Source: Gammaproteobacteria bacterium (lineage in GTDB: Bacteria; Pseudomonadota; Gammaproteobacteria; Pseudomonadales; Halieaceae). From it: a DNA stretch of 8,741 nucleotides. The notes under the pieces are model-generated. The model was not told the origin of the DNA, made no database searches, and saw only the letters and a program-made list of their open reading frames with translations. Of the stretch, positions 1-6,309 are shown one piece after another (the first letter of the stretch is position 1; each line of letters begins with the position of its first letter). The stretch is taken from the NCBI GenBank assembly GCA_029859085.1, contig JAOUDU010000077.1, positions 1 through 8,741 of the forward strand, written 5' to 3'. The position numbers and the translations under genes were made by a program.

Positions 1-474
1 CGCCCCGGGCGCTTTACCTTTCCCCGCCCCATGGTCAATCGCCCCGGTCTCGATTTCAGCTTCAGCGGCCTCAAGACCCACACCCTGACCACCGTGGCGG
101 ACTGTCGCGAGGCGGGGCCGTTGAGCGAGCAGGACAAATGCGATATCGCCCTGGCCTTCGAGGAGGCGGTGGTGGCCACCCTGGTGATCAAGTGCCGCCG
201 CGCGCTGCGCCAGGAGCGGCTCAAGACCCTCGTTATCGCCGGCGGCGTGAGTGCCAACCTGAGCCTGCGCCGGCAGCTGGACCTGGCCCTGGCGAAGGAG
301 GGCGGCAGGGTGTTCTACCCGGCACCCCGTTTTTGCACGGATAACGGCGCGATGATCGCCTATGCCGGGGCGCGGCGCCTGCAGGCGGGGCAGTCAGATG
401 ATGTGGCCGCGCCGGTGCGGCCGCGCTGGCCCATGGAAGAGTTGCCGCCGCTGGCGGCGGGCGGGGTGCGCTGA
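1..474 (+). CDS. tsaD: tRNA N6-threonylcarbamoyladenosine synthase subunit TsaD (3' part)
   Basis: TsaD transfers the threonylcarbamoyl group to A37 of ANN-decoding tRNAs, working in the cytoplasm with TsaB and TsaE. Only the last 157 codons are present; the reading frame is already open at base 1, so the internal ATG at 31 is not the start. Seen: FPRPM followed by [13 protein letters not shown], the family's central block; then [11 protein letters not shown], the ASKHA-fold nucleotide-binding loop; then [12 protein letters not shown], the conserved C-terminal block with the metal-binding Asp. It ends in a TGA at 472-474 whose last base is the A of the folB ATG, so the two are probably translationally coupled. 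The missing N-terminal half holds the HxxxH metal motif, which cannot be checked here. Identity is very secure. Confidence 0.97.
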   Translation, partial: RPGRFTFPRPMVNRPGLDFSFSGLKTHTLTTVADCREAGPLSEQDKCDIALAFEEAVVATLVIKCRRALRQERLKTLVIAGGVSANLSLRRQLDLALAKEGGRVFYPAPRFCTDNGAMIAYAGARRLQAGQSDDVAAPVRPRWPMEELPPLAAGGVR

Positions 475-830
475 TGGACATCGTCTACATCCGTGAATTG
501 CGGGCCGATACGGTCATCGGCGTCTACGACTGGGAGCGCAAGGTGCGCCAGACCGTGGTGCTGGACCTGGAACTGGCGACCGACAACCGCCGGGCCGCCG
601 CCAGCGACAGGGTCGAGGACGCCCTGGATTACGCCGCCCTGTCCGGGCGCCTGCTGTCCTTTATAGAAGGCAGCGCGTTCCAGCTGATCGAGACCCTGGC
701 GGAGCGGGTCGCCGCCATCGCGATCGACGAGTTTGGCGTGCCCTGGTTGCGCCTGCGCCTGGCCAAGCCCGGTGCTGTGCTCCGTGCCGGTGATGTGGGG
801 GTCATTATCGAGCGCGGGCAGCGACCCTGA
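474..830 (+). CDS. folB: Dihydroneopterin aldolase FolB
   Basis: FolB cleaves 7,8-dihydroneopterin to 6-hydroxymethyl-7,8-dihydropterin and glycolaldehyde, a cytoplasmic step of folate synthesis. The 118-residue product is the usual length and resembles E. coli FolB from end to end: MDIVYI at the start, VIGVYDWE (14-21), a substrate-binding Glu in LIETLAE (Glu73), and the catalytic Lys in KPGAV (Lys98) followed by VGVIIERG. The ATG overlaps the tsaD stop by one base (TGATG), and its own stop overlaps the next start in the same way. The next gene encodes a FolK-like protein, which would act on the FolB product. A G-rich stretch lies about 10 bases upstream, but no clear Shine-Dalgarno site; re-initiation after tsaD is the likely mode of translation. 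Confidence 0.96.
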   Translation: MDIVYIRELRADTVIGVYDWERKVRQTVVLDLELATDNRRAAASDRVEDALDYAALSGRLLSFIEGSAFQLIETLAERVAAIAIDEFGVPWLRLRLAKPGAVLRAGDVGVIIERGQRP

Positions 831-1342
831 TGCCCCGGGTATTGTTGGGTATTGGCAGCAATATCGAGCGCGAGCGCTATATCACCGCGGGGCTCGATGC
901 CCTGGCGGGCCTGTTCGGCGAACTGGACCTGTCCTGCGTCTACGACAGTGAGGCCATCGGCTTTGCGGGCCAGCCCTTTCTCAACATGGTGGTCGGGATC
1001 GACACCGATCTCAGCCCCGGGCAGTTGGCCCGGCAGCTGCGCCATATCGAGTACGAGCACGGCCGCCCCGTCGCCGCCAGCCGCTTCAGCCCGCGCCAGC
1101 TGGATATCGATATCCTCACCCATGGCGCGCTCAGTGGAACCATCGAGGGGGTGGAACTGCCGCGGCCGGAGATACTGGAAAATGCCTTTGTGCTGTGCCC
1201 GCTGGCGGAAGTGGCGGGCCCGGAGTTGCACCCGGTGGTCGGCAGGACCTATGCCGAATTGTGGCGGGCCTATGATCGCGACTCCCAGGCAATCACCCGG
1301 GTGGATTTCCAGTGGCGCGGGCGCTGGATCTCGCGGGCCTAG
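830..1342 (+). CDS. folK: FolK-like 6-hydroxymethyldihydropterin pyrophosphokinase, divergent form
   Basis: HPPK moves pyrophosphate from ATP to 6-hydroxymethyl-7,8-dihydropterin, the step after FolB. The 170-residue product keeps the family signs: GIGSN (7-11), FLNMVV (50-55, Asn52 matching pterin-binding Asn55 of E. coli), GR at 78-79, and SPRQLDIDIL (87-96) with Arg89 and the Mg-binding Asp92 and Asp94. By ungapped eye alignment with E. coli FolK, Arg84, Arg110, His115, Tyr116 and Arg121 (loop 3 and ATP contacts) are Val81, Gly107, Arg112, Pro113 and Asn118 here. The C-terminal tail is also longer and rich in aromatic residues and Arg. This fits the second FolK-type gene that many gammaproteobacteria carry beside folB, separate from the canonical folK near panB. 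Substrate and activity are therefore inferred. Its ATG overlaps the folB stop by one base; a terminator hairpin follows. Confidence 0.88.
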   Translation: MPRVLLGIGSNIERERYITAGLDALAGLFGELDLSCVYDSEAIGFAGQPFLNMVVGIDTDLSPGQLARQLRHIEYEHGRPVAASRFSPRQLDIDILTHGALSGTIEGVELPRPEILENAFVLCPLAEVAGPELHPVVGRTYAELWRAYDRDSQAITRVDFQWRGRWISRA

Positions 1343-1361
1343 ACACTATGGCGGAATGAAT

Positions 1362-1405
1362 TACCCGAAAAGCGGGGCACGCTGTCCGCCCCGCTTTATC
1401 GGGTA
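1362..1405. terminator. Hairpin between convergent folK-like gene and cca, probable bidirectional terminator
   Basis: Left arm 1362-1378 and right arm 1388-1405 pair over 17 base pairs with one bulged T at 1399; the loop is 9 bases (1379-1387). The core is a GC-rich 8-bp stem (AGCGGGGC/GCCCCGCT) flanked by AAA before and TTT after, so either strand would give a stem followed by U residues. The stem lies 19 bases past the folK-like stop and 15 bases past the cca stop on the other strand. The U runs are short (TTTA on +, TTTTC on - next to the inner stem), so strength is uncertain. Confidence 0.75.
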
Positions 1406-1420
1406 TTTATTCGACCAGGA

Positions 1421-2644
1421 TCAGGTCTCGTCGCGCAGTTTGTCCAGGCGCCGCACCCGCTCCGCGCTGATTGCCTCGCCCAACGCCTTGCCCTCCAACC
1501 CCTGGTCGACGAACAATGCCGCGGTCACGCCCCGGGCGAGGTCCAGGGCGCGGCGCAGGTAATCCGCCTGGGGGTAATCCCGCTGCTCCAGCCCCTTGCG
1601 GCCGCGGGCGTCCGCCTCGCAGGCCAGCAGGAACGCCTCGAAGCGGTCGGGACGGCGCAGCGCATCGGTGGCGTTGAGCAGTTTGAGCACGGTCTTGCCC
1701 CGCAGCTCCAGGGCGCGATGGCAGTGGGTGTGGTACTCGCACACTTTAAGGGCCAGCTCCCGGTGCTGGCCCGGCGCCTTCAGGCGCTTGCATACCCTGT
1801 CCACAAGTTTGAGCCCCCGGTGCTCGTGGGCGATATGGCGGGGCCATTCGGAGGCGGGCGTGCCGCCTTTGCCCAGGTCGTGAATCAGCACCGCGAAGCG
1901 CACATCGGTCGCTGGCGTTAGAGCGGCGGCCTGTTGCAACGCCATCAGGGTGTGGATGCCACTGTCGATCTCGGGGTGGTGTTCCGCGGTTTGCGGTACG
2001 CCGAACAGGGCTTCCAGTTCAGGCACCAGGCGCTCCAGCGCCCCGCACTCACGCAGGACCTCGATAAACACCTCCGGGTTGCGCTCTCCCAGTGCGCGCT
2101 CGATTTCCACCCACACCCGTTCCGCCGGCAGGTGCGCCAGTTCGTCCTGGCGGACGATATCCGCCATCAGCTCGATGGTCTGGGGGGCCACGGTAAAGCC
2201 CAGATGGTCATAGCGGGCGGCAAAGCGGGCGGTGCGCAGCACCCGCAGTGGGTCCTCCACGAAGGCACCGGACACATGGCGCAGGATTTTCGCCGCGAGG
2301 TCGCGCTGGCCGCCATACGGGTCGATGATGTCGCCGGAGTCGGAGCGGGCCATCGCGTTTACTGTCAGGTCCCGCCGCAGCAGGTCCTGTTCCAGTGTCA
2401 CGGAGGGATCGCAGTGCACCGCGAAACCGGTGTAGCCGTGACCCTGCTTGCGCTCGGTGCGCGCCAGGGCGTACTCGTCCTTTGTCTGCGGGTGCAGGAA
2501 AACCGGGAAGTCCTTGCCGACCTGCTGGTAGCCCAGGTCCAGCATGTCCCGGGGGCTGGCGCCGACGACCACCCAGTCCCGCTCGCTGCTCGGGTAGCCC
2601 AGCAGGGCGTCCCGCACGGCGCCACCCACCAGGTAAATTTCCAT
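1421..2644 (-). CDS. cca: CCA-adding enzyme (tRNA nucleotidyltransferase) with HD domain
   Basis: Adds or repairs the 3'-CCA of tRNAs without a template. The 407-residue product is close to E. coli Cca (412) and class II in type. Seen: LVGGAVRD (5-12), the ERDW segment (21-24) holding the metal-binding carboxylates, DFPVFLHP (45-52), ARTERK (61-66), [10 protein letters not shown] (90-99), [16 protein letters not shown] (130-145), AERVWVE (174-180, nucleotide-selecting motif D), then the C-terminal HD phosphohydrolase domain with HPEID (223-227) and His255-Asp256 in LIHDLGKG. The first catalytic Asp (E. coli Asp21) is Glu21 here. The ATG at 2644 was chosen because it starts the conserved MEIYLVGG block and shares one base with the apaH stop (TGATG); the frame is open further upstream, but that part lies inside apaH. 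It is the last gene of the rsmA-apaG-apaH-cca run. Confidence 0.96.
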   Translation of the reverse strand: MEIYLVGGAVRDALLGYPSSERDWVVVGASPRDMLDLGYQQVGKDFPVFLHPQTKDEYALARTERKQGHGYTGFAVHCDPSVTLEQDLLRRDLTVNAMARSDSGDIIDPYGGQRDLAAKILRHVSGAFVEDPLRVLRTARFAARYDHLGFTVAPQTIELMADIVRQDELAHLPAERVWVEIERALGERNPEVFIEVLRECGALERLVPELEALFGVPQTAEHHPEIDSGIHTLMALQQAAALTPATDVRFAVLIHDLGKGGTPASEWPRHIAHEHRGLKLVDRVCKRLKAPGQHRELALKVCEYHTHCHRALELRGKTVLKLLNATDALRRPDRFEAFLLACEADARGRKGLEQRDYPQADYLRRALDLARGVTAALFVDQGLEGKALGEAISAERVRRLDKLRDET

Positions 2645-3513
2645 CAGCCCACGGCCGTATCGGTGGCAGCCGGTGCATGCTCGCAGTGCTTGCGCTTGCT
2701 CCTGCCGTTCTTGCACTGGCACCGGGTCCAGCGCCCGGTCTCCAGTTGGTACAGGGATATCGCGCCGCCCCACACACAGCCGGTATCCAGGCCGATGGCA
2801 TTGGGGCTGGAGGTCTGGCCCTCGATGGAGGCCCAGTGCCCGAACAGGATCCGGTCTTTTGCGGTCTTGCGCCGGGCGTGGCTGAACCAGGCCGAAACCG
2901 CCACCTTGCCCAGGTCGGGGCTGGGTCCCTTGCTGTCGAGATCGAGTACGCCCTGGCTGGTGCAGAAACGCATGCGGGTGAGGTAGTTGGTGATCACCCG
3001 CAGCCGGGTCATCCCGGTCAGGTCGTCTGACCACAGCAGCGGCTCATTGCCGTACATCTGCTTCAGGAACTCGATGCAGTCGGGGCTCTGCAAGACCGCT
3101 TCCACTTCCTTCGCCCGGTTCATGGCGTCCTCGACGGACCACTGGGGCGGGATTCCCGCGTGCACCATCGTAAAGCCGTGCTCATGGTGGATCAGGGGTC
3201 GGTGTACCAACCAGGTAAGCAGCTTGTCCCGGTCCGGCGCCTTCAGGATCTTGTCCAGGGTATCCGAGCGGCTGGGCGCGCGCACCCCCGCGGCCACTGC
3301 CAGCAGGTGGAGGTCGTGGTTGCCCAGCACCAGCACCAGGTTGTCGCGCATGTCGTAGAGGAAACGCAGGGTTTTCAGGCAGCGCGGCCCGCGGTTGACG
3401 ATATCGCCGACCGACCACAGTACGTCCTTGTCCGGGTTGAACTCGACTTTTTTCAGCACGCACTTGAGGGCCTGCAGGCAGCCCTGGATGTCGCCGACGA
3501 CATAGGTGCTCAT
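2644..3513 (-). CDS. apaH: Symmetrical bis(5'-nucleosyl)-tetraphosphatase ApaH with Cys/His-rich tail
   Basis: ApaH splits Ap4A into two ADP and also removes Np4-type caps from bacterial RNA. The 289-residue product carries the calcineurin-like metallophosphatase motifs in order: GDIQGC (7-12), GDIVNRGP (36-43), GNHD (64-67), VHAGIPPQW (117-125) and the late FGHWAS block, then the [10 protein letters not shown] block. E. coli ApaH is about 280 residues; the ends differ. The last 25 residues hold CQC (265-267), a basic stretch, then HC (276-277) and His279, with spacing close to the zinc-binding SEC-C motif. The start at 3513 matches the family's N-terminus ([12 protein letters not shown]). 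It lies 9 bases after the apaG stop, with no strong Shine-Dalgarno site. Pairing of apaG and apaH is the usual arrangement. Confidence 0.96.
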   Translation of the reverse strand: MSTYVVGDIQGCLQALKCVLKKVEFNPDKDVLWSVGDIVNRGPRCLKTLRFLYDMRDNLVLVLGNHDLHLLAVAAGVRAPSRSDTLDKILKAPDRDKLLTWLVHRPLIHHEHGFTMVHAGIPPQWSVEDAMNRAKEVEAVLQSPDCIEFLKQMYGNEPLLWSDDLTGMTRLRVITNYLTRMRFCTSQGVLDLDSKGPSPDLGKVAVSAWFSHARRKTAKDRILFGHWASIEGQTSSPNAIGLDTGCVWGGAISLYQLETGRWTRCQCKNGRSKRKHCEHAPAATDTAVG

Positions 3514-3522
3514 CGGGAGGGC

Positions 3523-3939
3523 CTAGTGCAGCGCCGTGGGAGTGTGCAGGGAAAAAGCGGGAACAGGCACCTGGAAGCGAACGCCTGCCGCACCTGCCCG
3601 GTCGCTGTCGCCGCGGCTTACCATCGTGTAACTGCCCTCCATTCTGCCTACCGGGGTGGCGAGGGTGGTACCGCTGGTATAGCGAAAGGACTCGCCCGGC
3701 GGGATCAGCGGTTGCTCCCCCACCACGCCCTGGCCCCGGACCTCCTGCACCGCGCTGTGGGCGTCGGTGATGATCCAGTGCCGGGACAGCAGCTGCACCG
3801 GCACATCGCCGTCATTGCTGATGGTGATGGTATAGGCGAAGGCGTACTGACCCTGCTCGGGCCTGGAGTGGCCGGGCAGGTAGGTGGTTACCACCTTGAC
3901 GCCCACTGCGCCTGCCTGAATGTTATCTGCGTTATCCAT
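3523..3939 (-). CDS. apaG: ApaG (Co2+/Mg2+ efflux-associated protein family)
   Basis: A single fibronectin-III-like (DUF525) domain protein. Its biochemical role is unsettled; the family was named from its operon with apaH and linked to cobalt resistance in Salmonella. The 138-residue product matches E. coli ApaG (125) in FAYTITISN (34-42), PVQLLSRHWIITD (47-59), QGVVGEQPLIPPGE (70-83) and the YTSG segment (87-90), and ends in a PT..LH like the E. coli protein. Extra length comes from a longer N-terminus and about eight added residues in a loop (near 107-119, Gly/Ala/Asp/Arg-rich) before the last strands. The ATG lies inside the 3' end of rsmA: the two overlap by 8 bases. No good Shine-Dalgarno site is seen, so translation is probably coupled to rsmA. 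Confidence 0.95.
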   Translation of the reverse strand: MDNADNIQAGAVGVKVVTTYLPGHSRPEQGQYAFAYTITISNDGDVPVQLLSRHWIITDAHSAVQEVRGQGVVGEQPLIPPGESFRYTSGTTLATPVGRMEGSYTMVSRGDSDRAGAAGVRFQVPVPAFSLHTPTALH

Positions 3940-4720
3940 GAATGGCGGTCGTTATCTCGATGAACTGTGCCAGTTCCAGCGTTTCCGCCCGGGCCCCGGG
4001 GTCTATGCCCAGCGACTCCAGGTGCCCTACATCTATAAGGCCTTTCAGGTTGTTGCGCAAGGTTTTGCGGCGCTGGCCGAAGGCGGCCTGGACCACCTGC
4101 CTGAGCAGGCCGGTATCGCAGGGCGGCCATGGCGATTCCGGCCAGGGCGCCAGCCGGACAATCGCCGATTGCACTTTCGGTCGCGGGCTGAAGGCCTCCG
4201 GCGGCACCTCGAACAGTTTGTCGACCTGGCAGTGGTACTGGGCCATGATCCCGAGCCGCCCCCAGTCCTTGCTGCCCGGCTTTGCGGCGAGGCGGTCTAC
4301 CACCTCCAGTTGCAGCATGAAGTGCATATCGCGGATGATGGCGGCGTTTTCCAGCAGCTTGAAGATCAGCGGCGTGGAAATATTGTAGGGCAGGTTGCCC
4401 ACCACCCGCAGCGGCCGCGCATCGGTAACCAGGGCGGCGAAATCGAATTTCAGCGCGTCGGCGCTGTGCAGCCTGAACCGGGGATACACGCTGAAGGCGG
4501 CCAGCAGGCCCGGCACGAGGTCGCGGTCGAGTTCGATCACATCGAGTTGGCAGGTGCTCGCCGCCAACTGGCTGGTGAGGGCGCCCTGTCCTGGCCCGAT
4601 TTCCACCAGGTGGTCATCCGCCTGGGGGTGAATGGCCCGCACGATGCTATTGATGACCCCCGTATCCTGCAGGAAATTCTGGCCGAAGCGCTTACGGGCG
4701 CGATGCTGGGGTCTGTTCAT
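3932..4720 (-). CDS. rsmA: 16S rRNA dimethyladenosine transferase RsmA (KsgA)
   Basis: RsmA dimethylates A1518 and A1519 near the 3' end of 16S rRNA, a late checkpoint of 30S assembly, using S-adenosylmethionine. The 262-residue product has the family's basic N-terminus ARKRFGQNFL (8-17), the SAM-binding EIGPGQGALT (40-49), IELD (62-65), the catalytic NLPYN (109-113) and the C-terminal QAAFGQRRKTLRNNLK block. The ATG at 4720 is chosen because the basic stretch starts there as in E. coli KsgA; an in-frame TTG at 4741 would add seven unrelated residues. No Shine-Dalgarno site precedes the ATG. It is the first gene of a - strand run and, unlike in many relatives, is cut off from pdxA and surA by the exporter genes, so it must have its own promoter. 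Confidence 0.97.
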   Translation of the reverse strand: MNRPQHRARKRFGQNFLQDTGVINSIVRAIHPQADDHLVEIGPGQGALTSQLAASTCQLDVIELDRDLVPGLLAAFSVYPRFRLHSADALKFDFAALVTDARPLRVVGNLPYNISTPLIFKLLENAAIIRDMHFMLQLEVVDRLAAKPGSKDWGRLGIMAQYHCQVDKLFEVPPEAFSPRPKVQSAIVRLAPWPESPWPPCDTGLLRQVVQAAFGQRRKTLRNNLKGLIDVGHLESLGIDPGARAETLELAQFIEITTAIHG

Positions 4721-4726
4721 GTGTTT

Positions 4727-4732
4727 ATTGTA
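4727..4732 (-). promoter_or_regulatory. Candidate -10 box for rsmA
   Basis: Read on the - strand this is TACAAT (5 of 6 to the sigma-70 consensus). Six bases (AAACAC) separate it from the rsmA ATG at 4720, so transcription starting at the usual distance would begin at or next to the start codon. The -35 side is poor (at best 3 of 6 at a 16-base gap). Supported only by motif and by the need for a promoter here. Confidence 0.35.
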
Positions 4733-4753
4733 CCCCGGCAACCCGGTTTAACC

Positions 4754-4782
4754 ATTACAGCGTGGCGCCCTTTTGATAGAAT
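4754..4782 (+). promoter_or_regulatory. Sigma-70-type promoter for the ABC exporter genes
   Basis: ATTACA (4754-4759, 4 of 6 to TTGACA), a 17-base spacer, then TAGAAT (4777-4782, 5 of 6 to TATAAT) preceded by TG at 4774-4775, giving an extended -10. Transcription would begin near 4789, leaving a leader of about 40 bases before the ATG at 4829. The site lies in the only sizeable divergent gap of the window, as expected for a promoter. Confidence 0.65.
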
Positions 4783-4828
4783 GCCGCGCACAACACTGAC
4801 CCGATTTCTATTCACTGGCGCCCACTTG

Positions 4829-5602
4829 ATGTCGCTTCTTCAATATTTTCGCTTGATGGATACCATGGCGCGGATGGCGCTGCGCGCCGATGCGACCCGG
4901 TATTTCCTCGGCTACCTCTGGTGGGTGCTGGAGCCGCTGCTTTATGTCGGCGTGTTCTATGTGGTGTTCGAGGTGATACTGCATTCCGGGCGGGCCGACT
5001 TCCTGGTATTCCTGATGTGCGGGAAGCTGGTGTTTATCTGGTTTTCCAAGTCGGTGAACCAGGCTGCCAACAGCATCACCGCCAATAAGGGCCTGATCGG
5101 CAGGATCAACGTGACCAAGACCCTGTTCCCGCTGGCAGTCATTCAGGAGGGCGTGTACCGGCAAATGGTCGTGTTCCTGCTGCTGTTCGCGTTTCTGTAC
5201 CTGAAAGGTTACCCGCCGCATGCGGCCTGGGTTTACCTGGTGCCGCTGATCCTGGTGAACTACCTGATGATCGTGGCCTGTTCATACATCGGCGCCTGCC
5301 TGGTCTGCATCGTGCGTGATTTCAGCATGTTCATTTCCCTGTCGATGACTTTTCTCCTGTTCACCTCAGGGGTGTTCTGGGATGTCCGCGCCCTGGGTGA
5401 CCCTCACAAGACGGAAATGGTGCTGGCGATCAACCCGCTGGCGTTCATGCTGGATGCCTACCGGCAGGTATTGATGCACGCCACCGCCCCGGACTGGGCG
5501 CACCTGCTGCAGATAGCCTGCGGCTCCTTAGCGCTGCTGGTGATCGTCGCGCTGGTCATGCGCCGGTCCAGCCAGTATCTCGCCCTGCGGGCGCTCTCCT
5601 GA
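4829..5602 (+). CDS. ABC-2 type exporter permease, polysaccharide export family (Wzm/KpsM-like)
   Basis: Inner-membrane half of an ABC exporter; relatives move O-antigen, capsule or teichoic acid chains across the inner membrane. The 257-residue product has a cytoplasmic amphipathic start, then LGYLWWVLEPLLYVGVF (27-43), typical of the family, and about six hydrophobic segments (roughly 34-52, 57-72, 112-126, 133-153, 166-183, 226-243). The INPLAFMLDAYRQVL segment (201-215) before the last helix matches the conserved NP...E/DA.R region of ABC-2 permeases. ATG 4829 is chosen from its distance to the promoter and the hydrophilic N-terminus it gives; ATG 4856 is an alternative. No clear Shine-Dalgarno site. 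The stop overlaps the ATPase gene by one base. No glycosyltransferase, Wza/Wzc or KpsD/E genes lie in the window, so the substrate is unknown. Confidence 0.87.
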   Translation: MSLLQYFRLMDTMARMALRADATRYFLGYLWWVLEPLLYVGVFYVVFEVILHSGRADFLVFLMCGKLVFIWFSKSVNQAANSITANKGLIGRINVTKTLFPLAVIQEGVYRQMVVFLLLFAFLYLKGYPPHAAWVYLVPLILVNYLMIVACSYIGACLVCIVRDFSMFISLSMTFLLFTSGVFWDVRALGDPHKTEMVLAINPLAFMLDAYRQVLMHATAPDWAHLLQIACGSLALLVIVALVMRRSSQYLALRALS

Positions 5603-6309
5603 TGGCCGCTGATAGCAGGAAGGTCATGCTGGCGCTCGAGAATGTCTCCCTCAGCTACCAGTCCCGGCGCAAATCCTTCGACCATGGCGCGCACCATGTC
5701 CTCGACGGCGTGTCCCTGGAGGTTTACGAGGGCGAAACCCTGGGCATCATCGGCCGCAACGGCGTGGGCAAATCCACCACCCTGCGCCTGATGGCCGGTA
5801 TCCTCGCGCCCACCAGTGGCAAAGTGCGGCAGCGCCCGGGGAAAACCGCCTCCCTGCTCACTATCGGCCTGGGCTTCCGGCCTGACCTTTCCGGCCGCGA
5901 CAACGCGATGCTGGCGGCGATGCTGCAGGGCGCGTCGCCAAAACAGGCCAGGAGCTATCTCGAGGAGATCAAGGAGTTCTCGGAACTGGGGGATTCCTTC
6001 GAGGAGCGGGTAAAAACCTATTCATCCGGCATGCTGGCGCGGTTGGGATTCACCACTGCCCTGAAGACCCACGTGGACATCCTGTTGATCGACGAGGTGT
6101 TGAGCGTGGGGGATGCCCGCTTCCGGGAGAAGGCGGCGGCCGCGATGAAAAGCCGCATCAGCGGTGACCAGACGGTGGTGTTCGTATCCCACATGGAAGC
6201 CCAGGTCCGGGATATCTGCAATCGCGCGGTGTGCCTGCACGAGGGCGCGGTGCTGGCGGAGGGCGACCCGGTCGAGGTGCTTGCCGCCTACGGCGAAGTC
6301 AGCCGCTGA
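5602..6309 (+). CDS. ABC exporter ATPase, polysaccharide export family (Wzt/KpsT-like, no carbohydrate-binding domain)
   Basis: Energises the permease encoded just upstream; the TGATG overlap indicates they form one transporter. The 235-residue product is one nucleotide-binding domain: Walker [10 protein letters not shown] (51-59), a Q-loop region [16 protein letters not shown] (86-101) lacking Gln as is normal for Wzt/TagH-type proteins, signature YSSGM (140-144), Walker B DILLIDE with Glu165, D-loop SVGD (168-171) and switch His197 in FVSHM. These point to export of polysaccharide rather than drug or lipid export. It stops soon after the core domain, so it lacks the C-terminal carbohydrate-binding domain of Wzt proteins that read a modified chain end. 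The last 11 bases overlap the end of pdxA on the other strand. Confidence 0.9.
   Translation: MAADSRKVMLALENVSLSYQSRRKSFDHGAHHVLDGVSLEVYEGETLGIIGRNGVGKSTTLRLMAGILAPTSGKVRQRPGKTASLLTIGLGFRPDLSGRDNAMLAAMLQGASPKQARSYLEEIKEFSELGDSFEERVKTYSSGMLARLGFTTALKTHVDILLIDEVLSVGDARFREKAAAAMKSRISGDQTVVFVSHMEAQVRDICNRAVCLHEGAVLAEGDPVEVLAAYGEVSR

Noticed and set aside
629..1231. - strand open frame of 200 codons opposite folB and the folK-like gene
   Set aside because: Antisense to two supported genes, no known domain, no promoter or ribosome site seen.
1343..1420. Small gene or RNA in the folK-like/cca gap
   Set aside because: The 78 bases are mostly taken up by the hairpin; no start plus ribosome site pair and no promoter were found.
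1934..2986. Long + strand open frame (350 codons) opposite cca and apaH
   Set aside because: Spans two well-supported - strand genes and shows no family motif.
2645..3034. Upstream extension of the cca frame into apaH
   Set aside because: The extra residues come from another frame of apaH; the conserved Cca N-terminus starts at 2644.
3920..4828. Upstream extension of the permease frame back across rsmA
   Set aside because: The frame is open by chance antisense to rsmA; family-like sequence begins only at 4829, after the promoter.
4829..6309. Exporter pair as a recent mobile insertion
   Set aside because: No terminal repeats, integrase, transposase or clear base-composition break seen at either edge; insertion in the evolutionary sense is kept only as a comparison-based inference.
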